This document shows positions 1 through 9,144 of a stretch of 64,000 nt of DNA, piece by piece. Made by a program: the position numbers and the translations under genes. This stretch comes from Nitrosophilus labii (GTDB taxonomy: Bacteria; Campylobacterota; Campylobacteria; Campylobacterales; Nitratiruptoraceae). The notes beneath the pieces were generated by a model that saw only the letters and a program-made list of their open reading frames with translations, was not told the origin of the DNA and did not search any database. Positions within the stretch are counted from its first letter, which is position 1, and every line of letters starts with the position of its first letter. Location: contig NZ_AP022826.1 in assembly GCF_014466985.1 (NCBI RefSeq), positions 992,001 to 1,056,000 on the forward strand, in the 5' to 3' direction.

Positions 1-408
1 TTTCAGATACTGCTAGAGTCTCATCTACTTCCGGGAGCTATGAAAAGGAATGAAAATCTCCATTTTGTATCCAAATTTCAATATATCAAAGTTTTAAACA
101 ATGAAAACAGATTTTTATCAAAACTTCAAAAAGGCGATATTTTAAATATCCCTATAGCACATGCTGAAGGTAACTACTTTGTTGAAGAAGATAGATTAAA
201 AAAGATGTATGATAAAGGACAAATTATTCTTCAATATTGCGACAAAGATGGAAATATCGACAATCCAAACGGTTCAGTTGATGCAATAGCCGGAATCTGT
301 AACGAAAATAAAAACGTTTTTGGACTTATGCCACATCCTGAAAGAGCCTGTGAAAAAATACTCGGAAGTGAAGATGGAATAAAAATGATTAAAGGATTTA
401 TCGATTAA
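1..408 (+). CDS. purQ: PurQ, phosphoribosylformylglycinamidine synthase subunit I (C-terminal part)
   Basis: This is the glutamine amidotransferase subunit of FGAM synthase, which supplies ammonia to PurL in purine synthesis. The frame is open from base 1 and ends at a TAA, so the N-terminus with the nucleophile Cys lies outside the window. Visible family features are the LLPGAM stretch, the catalytic His and Glu in IAHAEGNY, and the MPHPER motif near the end. The ATG at 40 is internal, not the real start. The next gene starts 4 bases downstream, so the two may be co-transcribed. Confidence 0.93.
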   Translation, partial: FQILLESHLLPGAMKRNENLHFVSKFQYIKVLNNENRFLSKLQKGDILNIPIAHAEGNYFVEEDRLKKMYDKGQIILQYCDKDGNIDNPNGSVDAIAGICNENKNVFGLMPHPERACEKILGSEDGIKMIKGFID

Positions 409-412
409 AGGT

Positions 413-1486
413 TTGTTAAAGTTTGTTTTTATACCGATTTTGTTGTTAAATCTTTATTGTGAAGAAATAAACCTGGGTATAAGGAGTGATTCCTTATACC
501 TATCGTATCATGACTTACCTAAAAAAATATTCGTAAATCAGATTTTCCCAGTAACTATAAAAATAATAGTAACCGAAGAAGTATATAAAAATCTCTCATA
601 CAATTTTGAAAATACAGAAGGAATAATACCTATTAGCAGTGATATTCCCGAACGACAGGAAGGTATTTACATCTATAAAACTTTCTATTTTAAAGCTTTA
701 ACTCAAAATATTAGACTGCCTGATATTACCGTATATCTTCTAAAAGACAACTATAGTCCCCTTATAAAAGATATATTGCCAGGAAAAAGTATAAAAGCGA
801 TAAAACTTAATCCTCCTAAAGATTTTTGCAACGTGTTGGCAAATTCTTTGGAAATGAAAAATTTTCAGGCTATTCAATATGATAAGGACCAAAATCTTAT
901 AGTTATCAACATTGAAGCCAATCTATCAAATTTGGAAGATTTTCATCTAGATTTCGCTGTCAAAGAAGGAATAGAGGAGATATATCAAAACTTTCCTTTA
1001 ACATCAATCACATATTTTGCTATAGTCCCTTCATATTTAAAAAATTTCAAGTTTTCCTTTTTTAATTTATCTAAAAACAAATTTGAACATATATCTAGAG
1101 AAATTGAAGTAAAAGATGAAACCGTAAGCACACAATCGGACATTAGACCAAGTGAAAGTAGCCACAAAACTATAAAAATCATTATTTTTCTATCTATCTC
1201 TACGTTTTTCTTAATAATAGCTCTTTTTAAGAAATCGTTTTTTTATCTTTTTATAGCGTTTATTTTTGGGGGATACGGCGCATATCTCTCAATACCTTTA
1301 AAAACCGTTTGTGTTAAAGAAAATAGTAAAGTTTCATTACTACCAACCAAAAATAGTACTGTGTTTTTTATAACGGATTATAACTTCAAAACAAAAAGAT
1401 TGAACCATACAAATGGTTATACCAAGATAGAACTGCCTAACGGCAAAATAGGATGGGTAAAAGATGAAGATCTTTGCGAAAATTAG
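413..1486 (+). CDS. Envelope protein with BatD-like N-terminus and C-terminal SH3-like domain
   Basis: No confident family assignment. The start is a TTG four bases after the purQ stop and gives a short hydrophobic signal sequence (KFVFIPILLLNLYC), possibly a lipoprotein or secretion signal. Residues about 30-240 look like the beta-rich region of BatD/oxygen-tolerance-type proteins. Two membrane segments follow at about 255-295, then a small C-terminal region of about 60 residues ending in an NGKIGWVK motif typical of bacterial SH3 domains. The gene overlaps plsC by 23 bases, which suggests translational coupling. A role in envelope or cell-wall function is inference from the domains only. 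Confidence 0.65.
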   Translation: MLKFVFIPILLLNLYCEEINLGIRSDSLYLSYHDLPKKIFVNQIFPVTIKIIVTEEVYKNLSYNFENTEGIIPISSDIPERQEGIYIYKTFYFKALTQNIRLPDITVYLLKDNYSPLIKDILPGKSIKAIKLNPPKDFCNVLANSLEMKNFQAIQYDKDQNLIVINIEANLSNLEDFHLDFAVKEGIEEIYQNFPLTSITYFAIVPSYLKNFKFSFFNLSKNKFEHISREIEVKDETVSTQSDIRPSESSHKTIKIIIFLSISTFFLIIALFKKSFFYLFIAFIFGGYGAYLSIPLKTVCVKENSKVSLLPTKNSTVFFITDYNFKTKRLNHTNGYTKIELPNGKIGWVKDEDLCEN

Positions 1487-2165
1487 AGGAATTTGGGCTA
1501 CCGTTGTTATTATTGTACTAGTTACATTTAACATTTTTGCATTTTTAATTTTTCCAAAAAGTTACTACAAAAAAATTAAAATCTTCTATACCCGAGCTAT
1601 ATTGATATTTTTAGGTATAAAAGTCGTAACAGAAGGCAAGATTGATAAAGAAGCGAAGATGATTATAATGAATCACTCAAGTTTTATAGATATTCCAGTT
1701 ATTGAAGCCACTTATCCGTTTGATATGGTATGGATAGCTAAAAAAGAGCTTTTTGACACTCCGTTTTTTGGTTTATTGCTTAAACTTCCGGAAAATATAA
1801 GACTTGATAGACAAGATAAAAGAGCCATAATAAGACTTTTAAAAGAGGCAAAAGAAAAAGTTAAAAAAAAGACTATAGCAATTTTTCCAGAAGGTACTCG
1901 TTCTAGTAAAGATAGACTTCTTCCATTTAAACCGGGAGCAAAAGTTATAGCAGATAAACTTAACCTAAAAGTGCAACCTATTGTTATCGTATGTGCAAGA
2001 GAGAGATTTGACAGTAAAAAGCTAGAGTTAAATCCTGGAGTTATAAAAGTAAAATATCTTCCATCTTTTGAGGCTAAAGAGGAAGAAGAGTGGCTAAAAA
2101 ATCTAAGAGAAGAGATGCAAAAGGTTTTAGACGAGGAAAAAAGAAAACTTTGTCCTAAAGCTTAA
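1464..2165 (+). CDS. plsC: PlsC, 1-acyl-sn-glycerol-3-phosphate acyltransferase
   Basis: Converts lysophosphatidate to phosphatidate at the inner membrane in phospholipid synthesis. The N-terminal hydrophobic segment (residues about 10-32) is followed by the acyltransferase motif NHSSFID (the family HX4D) and the substrate motif FPEGTRS. Length (233 aa) is normal. It overlaps the preceding envelope gene and converges on an ABC ATPase gene, sharing 11 bases of 3' end with it. The symbol is given because both PlsC motifs are intact. Confidence 0.92.
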   Translation: MKIFAKIRGIWATVVIIVLVTFNIFAFLIFPKSYYKKIKIFYTRAILIFLGIKVVTEGKIDKEAKMIIMNHSSFIDIPVIEATYPFDMVWIAKKELFDTPFFGLLLKLPENIRLDRQDKRAIIRLLKEAKEKVKKKTIAIFPEGTRSSKDRLLPFKPGAKVIADKLNLKVQPIVIVCARERFDSKKLELNPGVIKVKYLPSFEAKEEEEWLKNLREEMQKVLDEEKRKLCPKA

Positions 2166-2727
2166 TTATCTTATCACTGCACCATTTAGCCAAATCCAAA
2201 TCATGCGTTATTAGTAGTATCCCTACCCTATCCAAAAGTTTTACTAAAAGTTTCATAACTTCAAGCTGTATTATATTGTCCAGTGCTGAAGTTGGCTCAT
2301 CTGCCAATAAAAGATCCGGTTTCATCATAATAGATCTTAAAATTGAGCATCTTTGAAGCTGTCCACCTGAAAGCTCATGTGCTCTTTTGTATAAAAGTTC
2401 ACTATCAATCTGCATCATATCTGCCAACTCTTCAATACCTTCTGTGGAGCATACATCTGAAATCTGTTCTATTATCGTATATGAAGGGTGAAATGATGTA
2501 TAGGGGTCTTGAAAAACTTGTGAAATCTTTTTAACCTTAATTGAACCTTTTATAGGTTTTAAAAATCCCCCTATCAGTTCAAAAAGGGTACTTTTTCCAA
2601 CTCCACTTGGACCGACTATGGAGACTACCTCCCCTCTATAAACATCAAGGGAAAAATCTCTAAAAAGAAGATTTTTTTTATCATATCCAAAAGTCAAATC
2701 TCTAATCTCTAATACTTTATCTTTCAT
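2155..2727 (-). CDS. ABC transporter ATP-binding protein (oligopeptide/nickel type)
   Basis: A complete but short ABC ATPase of 190 aa. Walker A is GPSGVGKST, the Q-loop is VFQDP, the signature is LSGGQLQR, Walker B is LLLADEPTSALD and the H-loop is ITHD. The FQDPYTSFHP stretch and the LSGGQ context resemble the DppF/NikE branch for peptides or nickel. It ends soon after the H-loop and lacks the C-terminal oligopeptide-binding extension of longer members. No permease or substrate-binding gene is nearby, so the partner and substrate are unknown. Confidence 0.8.
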   Translation of the reverse strand: MKDKVLEIRDLTFGYDKKNLLFRDFSLDVYRGEVVSIVGPSGVGKSTLFELIGGFLKPIKGSIKVKKISQVFQDPYTSFHPSYTIIEQISDVCSTEGIEELADMMQIDSELLYKRAHELSGGQLQRCSILRSIMMKPDLLLADEPTSALDNIIQLEVMKLLVKLLDRVGILLITHDLDLAKWCSDKIIKL

Positions 2728-2899
2728 AGTAGCAATTATTCCATTTTTTAACTTAAGGGCACCTCTAAATTAATCTAAAAATCATCTTCAATACCCATTT
2801 TTACTCTTATAAAAAGATAAACTCAAATATTAATATTTTTTTTCATTTAGTTATTATTTTTTTTCTAATAAAATCTAATAATAAATAGTTGGAGAGTTA

Positions 2900-3202
2900 A
2901 TGCGTTTGAAAAAGAAAATTCTCGGTTTACTTATAATCAGTTTCTCATTTTTGGTTTTTCACGATTTTGTTTTCGAATACATAGATCCATGCTCTGAAAA
3001 TGTTGTCTGTATAGATGAACTTGATAAAAAAGAGTTAGATACAGCTTGCCAACTTCATGCAGATATTCATCACAGCTTTTTTCTTTTGGATTTTATAAAT
3101 ATTTCATTTGCTGACTTGAAAAAAGAGGAAGTAAACTATAGTGAAAATCCTTATAACGATCATCTAGAAATCTCCATATTTCATCCGCCTGCGATAGTTT
3201 AA
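2900..3202 (+). CDS. Small exported Cys/His-rich protein leading the first RND operon
   Basis: Not a family I can name. The 100-residue product has a hydrophobic N-terminal helix (residues about 6-25), so it is exported or membrane-anchored. It then has C31, C37, C50, H53, H57 and H58, a spacing that could bind a metal ion. A GGAG ribosome site precedes the ATG. It sits 86 bases upstream of a tolC-like gene of a heavy-metal RND pump, in a position comparable to small periplasmic metal sensors such as CzcI. The metal-binding role is inferred from residues and position. Confidence 0.6.
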   Translation: MRLKKKILGLLIISFSFLVFHDFVFEYIDPCSENVVCIDELDKKELDTACQLHADIHHSFFLLDFINISFADLKKEEVNYSENPYNDHLEISIFHPPAIV

Positions 3203-3288
3203 CTACTTTATTCAATAAAATTTCATAAAAATACCGACACGACGTTTATTAATTAATTGACAATAAAACTATATATGAAAGGATATAA

Positions 3289-4488
3289 ATGAGATATATA
3301 ATATTTATATCTTTAATATTTTCATTCTCTATTGCTAAAGAGGTGAATTTAGTAGAGATTATAAATGAGGTAAAAAAAAGCCATCCAATGGTCAATATTA
3401 TCGAAAAAGAGAGAAATCTACTCAGAACTGAAACGAAACTTTCAGTTTCAGATGATGCTTTAGAAGCAGAAATTTTGGGAGCATACGCCGAAGAAAACAG
3501 TGGTGTTAGCGGAAATGAGTTTTATTTAAACCTGTCAAAAGAGTTTTTGACACCTAAAACAAAAGATATACTCAAAAAAAGTGGTGAAATATTTACTAAA
3601 GCAAAAACACTTCAACTACAGAGCAAACTTTTAAACATTATCTACTCCATTAAAAGCAGTTTTTACGAAACATGTTTTAATAAACAGATATATAGATTAA
3701 AAAATGAAAATTTGAAAAATTTAAAAGAGTTTGCTCAAAAGATGAGAAAAGCCTATGAATTAGGAGAGATATCAAAAAAAGATATCTTAAGTATTGAAAT
3801 GGAACTTCAAAGAGCCAAAAACGATCTTTTATTAACCCAAAATGAGATCAAAAACTCTTTGATGAAACTAAAAGAGCTTCTTTCTTCTACTAAAATAGAG
3901 TTTGAAGATATTGTTTGCATAGAAAATATCAAGTTCAATAATTTTAGTTTCAATATAGACTATCTTTTAAAAGAGTCACTAAACATAAAAGCTAAAAAAT
4001 TGCAAATAGAGGCTTTGAAAAATTTACTTAAAAAATACGAATCTTTTACTGACAGGTACTCAATCAAAATAGAATATAGTGATGAATTTGGTACAAAAAA
4101 ATATACTGCAGGTATAGGAATACCACTTTATTTCAGTTCTTCAAAAAGAGAGTTGGAAAAAAGAAAGGTCATGCAAAACATCTCTTTAAAACAGACTGAG
4201 TTAAATAGTGATATATATCAAACAAAAGCCACCATTTTAAAACTTAAAACTAGGCTCGATTCTGTGATAAAAAGCTATGAAATTACAAAAAAAATGGAAA
4301 AAGAACAAAACGAGCTTAATGATATTGTACAAAAAAGTTATTTAAATGGGGAAAGTTCCATCTTGGAACTTTTAAGTATTAAAAGGGATATGATAGATAC
4401 GAAAATAAAACTTATCGAATATAAAAAAGAGTATTTCAATATACTCTTTGAAATATTTAGCACAGCAGGTATAAAGGAGATGAAATGA
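3289..4488 (+). CDS. TolC-family outer membrane efflux protein (CzcC-like)
   Basis: Outer-membrane channel of a tripartite metal-efflux pump. It has an N-terminal signal peptide (about 16 residues ending SIAK) and long amphipathic helices typical of TolC/CzcC proteins. Length is 399 aa. It overlaps the following adaptor gene by 4 bases (ATGA), and the adaptor overlaps the inner-membrane pump, so the three form one operon. An AAAGGA ribosome site lies just upstream. TolC-family sequences diverge quickly, so the CzcC assignment rests mainly on context. Confidence 0.85.
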   Translation: MRYIIFISLIFSFSIAKEVNLVEIINEVKKSHPMVNIIEKERNLLRTETKLSVSDDALEAEILGAYAEENSGVSGNEFYLNLSKEFLTPKTKDILKKSGEIFTKAKTLQLQSKLLNIIYSIKSSFYETCFNKQIYRLKNENLKNLKEFAQKMRKAYELGEISKKDILSIEMELQRAKNDLLLTQNEIKNSLMKLKELLSSTKIEFEDIVCIENIKFNNFSFNIDYLLKESLNIKAKKLQIEALKNLLKKYESFTDRYSIKIEYSDEFGTKKYTAGIGIPLYFSSSKRELEKRKVMQNISLKQTELNSDIYQTKATILKLKTRLDSVIKSYEITKKMEKEQNELNDIVQKSYLNGESSILELLSIKRDMIDTKIKLIEYKKEYFNILFEIFSTAGIKEMK

Positions 4489-5567
4489 GAAGATTAATGA
4501 TAGCAGTTTTTTTAAGTACACTAACACTATTTGCAAGTCAAACTATAACTTTAACAAAAAAACAGATTGAAAACTGGCAAATTAAGAGCAAAAAGATAGA
4601 ATCAACCAAACAGATTCCTTTAGGAGAGTATCTGTCTCAGATAAAGGCTCCTCCATCAATGATCTATTCTGTATCTTTACCTTTTTCCGCTACGGTAGAA
4701 AAGTTAGAAGTTGGCGAGTATGATTTGGTTCAAAAAGGAGACATTTTAGCCAAAGTTACTTCAAAAGAGTGGATTGAAACTCAAAATGATCTAATCAAGC
4801 TAAATATTGAGCTATCAAGAGTCAAAATAGATTATGAAAGAAAATCAAAATTGTGTAAAGAGGGTATCATACCTCAAAAACAGTGTCTTTTTTCAAAAGC
4901 GGAATATGAAACAATCAAAAATGAGTTAAAAAGCAAAAAATCGCTATTGAAGCTTTACGGCGCAACAGATAAAGATATACAAGATATCTTAAAAAATGCC
5001 AAAATCAAAAAGAGCCTGGTTATAAAAGCCCCTACGCGAAGCATTGTTAGTAAGCTACATGTAAACGCCGGCTCAACAACAGAAACTTCAAACCCTTTAT
5101 TAACGCTCATCTCCACCGAAAAAAAGGTTTTAGATATATATATGCCTCTGAATGCATCGAAAAATCTAAATATTGGACAAAAAGTAAGGCTTTCTCTTAA
5201 TTCCTATAGTTTTAACAGCCGCGTTCTAAATAAATCAAAGATAGTAAATCCGCAAAATCAGACTCAAAGAGTAAGGTTTTTTGTTCCTTCAGATTTAGAT
5301 TTACTACTTGATTACAAAACAAACGCAAAAATCCAGATACTAAAAGAGGCTTTAAAAATACCAAAAATAGCCGCTATTTACATATCTAAAAAATATTATA
5401 TCTTCAAAGAAACTAACAAAGGTTTTGAACCGATAGTCATAGACATATTAGCCGAAGACAAAGAGTTTTTCTACGCAAAACCAGATAGTAGATTAGGATC
5501 AAACGACAAAATAGTAGTAGAAGGCGCAATGGTCCTTAAAGGTATGATGGAGGAGACAAATGATTGA
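4485..5567 (+). CDS. RND efflux periplasmic adaptor (CzcB-like)
   Basis: Membrane-fusion protein joining the RND pump to its outer-membrane channel. A signal peptide ends near residue 18 (FAS). The lipoyl-like halves are seen around KLEVGEYDLVQKGDILAKV and LVIKAPTRSIVSKLHV, with a coiled-coil hairpin between them (about 100-165), then beta-barrel and membrane-proximal regions. A Cys pair near the hairpin tip (KLCKEG...KQCLF) is unusual and might bind metal or form a disulfide. Start and stop overlap both neighbours. Confidence 0.86.
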   Translation: MRRLMIAVFLSTLTLFASQTITLTKKQIENWQIKSKKIESTKQIPLGEYLSQIKAPPSMIYSVSLPFSATVEKLEVGEYDLVQKGDILAKVTSKEWIETQNDLIKLNIELSRVKIDYERKSKLCKEGIIPQKQCLFSKAEYETIKNELKSKKSLLKLYGATDKDIQDILKNAKIKKSLVIKAPTRSIVSKLHVNAGSTTETSNPLLTLISTEKKVLDIYMPLNASKNLNIGQKVRLSLNSYSFNSRVLNKSKIVNPQNQTQRVRFFVPSDLDLLLDYKTNAKIQILKEALKIPKIAAIYISKKYYIFKETNKGFEPIVIDILAEDKEFFYAKPDSRLGSNDKIVVEGAMVLKGMMEETND

Positions 5568-8500
5568 TAATATCATTAAATTTTCGCTCTCACAAAGACT
5601 TTTTATTCTTTTAATGGCTCTTATAATACTTGGCTTTGGTATAAAATCTTACAAAGAGCTTCCGATTGACGCTTTCCCCGATATTTCGCCGACTCAGGTT
5701 AAAATCATTATAAAATCCAGCGGTATGACACCTTCTGAAGTAGAATCGCGCATAACTACACCTATAGAACTTGCAATGCTTGGCATTCCCCACCAAAGTA
5801 TCGTTAGGTCCATTTCAAAATACGGACTTTGCGATATCACTATTGATTTTGAAGAGGGAACCGATATTTACTGGGCTAGACAACAAGTAAGCGAAAGGCT
5901 AAATTCTATAAAAGAGGAACTTCCAAAAAATATAGAAGGTGGTCTTGCACCTATTAGTACTCCGCTAAGTGATATTTTGATGTTTACCATAGAGTCGGAC
6001 AAACTCTCTTTAACAGAAAAAAGAACTATTCTCGATTGGATTATAGCCCCAAAAATCAGAAGTATTAACGGAGTTGCGGAAGTAAACTCCTTAGGCGGTT
6101 TTGTAAAAACATATCAAGTAACTCCTAATCTAAAAAAAATGCAGGCTTTTGGTATTCATATGGATATGCTAAAAACCGCCCTTCAAGAAAACAATATGAA
6201 CGATGGTGCAGGAAGAGTAACGGTAGGACCTGAGAGTTTTTATGTTAGAAGTGTAGGAAAGATTAAAGATATTGAAGATATTAAAAATAGAGCGGTAAAA
6301 AAAATAGGCAACAAAATCATAAAAGTTAAAGATATAGCAGATGTTAGTATAGGACATCTAACAAGAGCCGGTTTTGTAACAAAAGACGGAGAAGGCGAAG
6401 CGGTAGAGGGGATAGTTCTTTCACTCAAAGGTGCAAATGCCGCAAAAGTTATAAAAGAGGTTAAAGATGAATTAAGAAAAATAGAAAAATCTTTACCCGA
6501 AGGAACTTCCATAAAACTTTTGTATGATAGAAGCGAACTTGTAAATATCGCTACTCATACAGTTAAAAAGGCTCTCATAGAAGCTATAGTACTGATTATA
6601 GTAATCCTTCTTGTGATGCTTGGAAACATAGCTTCTGCGGTATCTGTTGCTTTGATACTTCCTTTCGCATTGCTTATGAGTTTTATCGCGATGAAAATGT
6701 TTGGACTTAGCGCAAATCTTATGAGTTTGGGAGGACTTGCTATAGCGGTCGGAATGCTGGTTGATTCGGCAGTTGTTATGGTAGAGCATATAACGGCGGA
6801 GTTAGGAAATCCTAAGCATAAAAGATGTTCGAAAACAGACATCATTTTAAGAGCCGCAAAAGAGGTTGCCCCATCTATCGTAACGGGAGTTTTGATTATC
6901 ATTATAGTCTTTATGCCTCTTTTGACGCTTGAAGGATTAGAGGGAAAACTCTTTAAACCCGTTGCTTTAAGTATCGTTTTCGCTCTTTTTAGTTCACTTG
7001 TTTTAGCCATAACTCTAATACCTGTATTTAGCTATATGATACTAAAGATAAGACCGGATAAAGAGTCTTTTGTTATGAGATTATTACTAAAAGCATATAA
7101 ACCTTCCCTACTTCTTGCCATCAAAAATCAGTGGGCAGTTGTATTAACGGCCTTTATTTTAATGGGAAGTGCTGTATATATGTTTATGCATGTTGGTAAA
7201 ACTTTTATGCCCACAATGGATGAAGGAAGTATCATTATAGGAATAGAAAAAAACCCATCTATAAGTCTGGATGAGAGTAAAGTTATGGATCTAAAAATCC
7301 AGCAAAAGATACTTAAAGAGGTTCCTGAAGTAATATCTATAGTTGCTAGAACAGGAAGTGACGAACTAGGTCTTGACCCAATGGGACTAAACGATACGGA
7401 TACTTTTTTAGTACTCAAACCAAAAGATAAATGGAGAAAACCGGATAAAGAGTGGCTAATAAATGAGCTTAGGAAAGTTTTAGAAGAGTTTCCTGGTATT
7501 GAATACAGTTTTACTCAGCCAATAGAGATGAGAGTTTCTGAGATGCTAACCGGTGTTAGAGGAGATCTTGCTATTAAGATATATGGAAGCGATCAGGATG
7601 TTTTAAACGAACTTGGAAAGAAGATAAAAAATCTTTTGGAAAAAGTCCCGGGAAGCACAGATGTGTATAAAAAAGCAAATGAAGGTTTTGAATACCTAGA
7701 ACTTGTTTTTAACTACAACGCTTTAGGACTATACGGGGTTAGCGAAGCCGAAATCGCCACATATCTAAAAACACTTATAGATGGAGTGAAGATAGGCATC
7801 ATACAAGAGGGTATGAGAAGAGTTGATCTAGTTATCAAAGGAGAAGAGACTCTACAAAAATCGATCTCAAAACTTAAAAAGTTAAACTATACCTTGCCAA
7901 ACGGCAAAACAGTTCCTTTGACTCAACTTGTAATGTTCAGTCAAACCGGCGGTCCCGTTCAGATTGAACATGAAAAAGGGCTTAGAAAAACAGTAGTCCA
8001 AAGCAATGTAGAAGGAAGAGATCTTGTGGGATACGTGGAAGATGTTAAAAAACTAATAGATAAAGAGATAAAACTTCCAGCTGGTTACTTTATAGAGTAT
8101 GGTGGAGAGTTTGAAAACCAACAAAGAGCCGCAAAAAGACTTATGATAATTGTTCCTATTTCGATTTTTATGATTTTTATACTGCTTTTTATGTCTTTTA
8201 ACTCTTTGACACAAGCTCTACTAGTTTTAGTAAACATACCTTTGGCCTTAGTTGGAGGAATTGCAGGTCTATACTTTACCGGAGAGTATCTATCCGTTCC
8301 AGCTTCAGTTGGTTTTATTGCACTTCTTGGTATAGCTATACTTAACGGAGTTGTAATGGTAAACTATTTTAATCAACTAGTATTAAACGGTATGAACGTA
8401 AAAGATGCGGTTATTACAGGAGCTATGAGGAGATTAAGACCTGTTTTAATGACGGCACTGATTGCGGCTTTAGGTCTGCTTCCTCTAATGTTTGCTACAG

Positions 8501-8631
8501 GTCCTAGTTCTGAGATACAAAGACCTCTAGCTATAGTTGTTATCTATGGGCTTGCAAGTTCCACCATGCTTACATTGATAGTTCTTCCTATTTTGTATCT
8601 TAGATTTATAAAAGATCTAAATCATAAGTAA
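5560..8631 (+). CDS. Heavy-metal RND efflux transporter, CzcA-like
   Basis: Proton-driven inner-membrane pump of the HME-RND family, 1023 aa, with the usual 12 transmembrane segments in two halves. Segment 4 carries the proton-relay region GMLVDSAVVMVEH, which differs from the DFG/DGA signature of typical CzcA zinc pumps. The periplasmic motifs FMPTMDEGS and TGVRGDLAIKIYG are those of the metal-exporting group. It is the last gene of a tolC-adaptor-pump operon and is followed by a strong hairpin. Substrate (zinc, cobalt, nickel, cadmium or copper) cannot be fixed by eye. Confidence 0.9.
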   Translation: MIDNIIKFSLSQRLFILLMALIILGFGIKSYKELPIDAFPDISPTQVKIIIKSSGMTPSEVESRITTPIELAMLGIPHQSIVRSISKYGLCDITIDFEEGTDIYWARQQVSERLNSIKEELPKNIEGGLAPISTPLSDILMFTIESDKLSLTEKRTILDWIIAPKIRSINGVAEVNSLGGFVKTYQVTPNLKKMQAFGIHMDMLKTALQENNMNDGAGRVTVGPESFYVRSVGKIKDIEDIKNRAVKKIGNKIIKVKDIADVSIGHLTRAGFVTKDGEGEAVEGIVLSLKGANAAKVIKEVKDELRKIEKSLPEGTSIKLLYDRSELVNIATHTVKKALIEAIVLIIVILLVMLGNIASAVSVALILPFALLMSFIAMKMFGLSANLMSLGGLAIAVGMLVDSAVVMVEHITAELGNPKHKRCSKTDIILRAAKEVAPSIVTGVLIIIIVFMPLLTLEGLEGKLFKPVALSIVFALFSSLVLAITLIPVFSYMILKIRPDKESFVMRLLLKAYKPSLLLAIKNQWAVVLTAFILMGSAVYMFMHVGKTFMPTMDEGSIIIGIEKNPSISLDESKVMDLKIQQKILKEVPEVISIVARTGSDELGLDPMGLNDTDTFLVLKPKDKWRKPDKEWLINELRKVLEEFPGIEYSFTQPIEMRVSEMLTGVRGDLAIKIYGSDQDVLNELGKKIKNLLEKVPGSTDVYKKANEGFEYLELVFNYNALGLYGVSEAEIATYLKTLIDGVKIGIIQEGMRRVDLVIKGEETLQKSISKLKKLNYTLPNGKTVPLTQLVMFSQTGGPVQIEHEKGLRKTVVQSNVEGRDLVGYVEDVKKLIDKEIKLPAGYFIEYGGEFENQQRAAKRLMIIVPISIFMIFILLFMSFNSLTQALLVLVNIPLALVGGIAGLYFTGEYLSVPASVGFIALLGIAILNGVVMVNYFNQLVLNGMNVKDAVITGAMRRLRPVLMTALIAALGLLPLMFATGPSSEIQRPLAIVVIYGLASSTMLTLIVLPILYLRFIKDLNHK

Positions 8632-8664
8632 TATACGGGCTTAGCCCCGTATATATATTTTATC
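8631..8664 (+). terminator. Hairpin terminator after the first RND operon
   Basis: An inverted repeat of 9 bp (8631-8639 with 8646-8654, arms ATATACGGG and CCCGTATAT) starts at the last base of the stop codon. It is followed by an A/T-rich stretch. The GC-rich stem is striking in this AT-rich sequence. It separates the Czc-like and Cus-like operons. Confidence 0.65.
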
Positions 8665-8691
8665 TCTTACTCTCTTTTTTTAAACTTCGTT

Positions 8692-8715
8692 AAAAAGCTT
8701 GGTTACACGCTTTTT
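8692..8715. promoter_or_regulatory. Short inverted repeat upstream of the Cus-like operon
   Basis: Arms AAAAAGC (8692-8698) and GCTTTTT (8709-8715) lie about 55 bases before the first gene of the second pump operon. It could be a second terminator or an operator for the downstream two-component regulator. Sequence alone does not decide. Confidence 0.3.
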
Positions 8716-8768
8716 CCACATTTAAAAAGTTATCATTTTCCGTTCAAAAACCAGACAAAGGATGGAAA

Positions 8769-9143
8769 ATGAGACTAACAACAATTATTTTGACTATGTT
8801 TTTAGTTGTATCCTCTTATGCTGCAGGGTTCCAAAAGCATGTAAAATACAGAGGTTTCAATGTAGAATTTACTTCTACAAAACCGCTAACTTCTGGAGAA
8901 AACAGTTTGACCTTAAAAATCAGCAAAAAGGGTTTAAACCCCAAAGAGGTCAAAGTAAAGTTTTTTATGCCCGCAATGCCTGGAATGCCATATATGGAAA
9001 GTTTTGCAAAAGTTAAGCCTTTAAAAGATGGAGAATATCTTTTAAATGTAAAATTTCCAATGAGAGGAACCTGGCAGGTACACGTTTTTGTTACAGACAA
9101 GAACGGAAAAAAGTATAGAGTTAAAACTTCGGTGAGTTTTTAA
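8769..9143 (+). CDS. YtkA/FixH-like exported protein with Met-rich loop
   Basis: A 124-residue exported protein with a signal peptide (cleavage near SYAA, residue about 18) and an Ig-like beta-sandwich resembling the YtkA/FixH-like domain. Its central loop contains MPAMPGMPYM, four Met in ten residues, a pattern often used to bind Cu(I) in the periplasm. It is the first gene of an operon with a TolC channel, adaptor and CusA-like pump; the next ATG begins one base after its stop. A copper-chaperone role like that of CusF is inferred from the Met loop and position, not from homology to CusF. The ATG at 8769 is preferred over 8762, which is in another frame. Confidence 0.72.
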   Translation: MRLTTIILTMFLVVSSYAAGFQKHVKYRGFNVEFTSTKPLTSGENSLTLKISKKGLNPKEVKVKFFMPAMPGMPYMESFAKVKPLKDGEYLLNVKFPMRGTWQVHVFVTDKNGKKYRVKTSVSF

Positions 9144-9144
9144 A

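Noticed and set aside
2755-2790. CACCTCTAAATTAATCT as another end of the 178-bp repeat
   Set aside because: Only about the first six bases agree with the repeat end; too weak in AT-rich DNA.
3250-3262. TTGACA upstream of the CzcC-like gene as a -35 box
   Set aside because: A -10 box at normal spacing would fall at the ATG; more likely chance.
6493-7010. Open frames opposite the RND pump genes
   Set aside because: They are antisense to strongly conserved membrane segments, have low-complexity composition and no ribosome sites.
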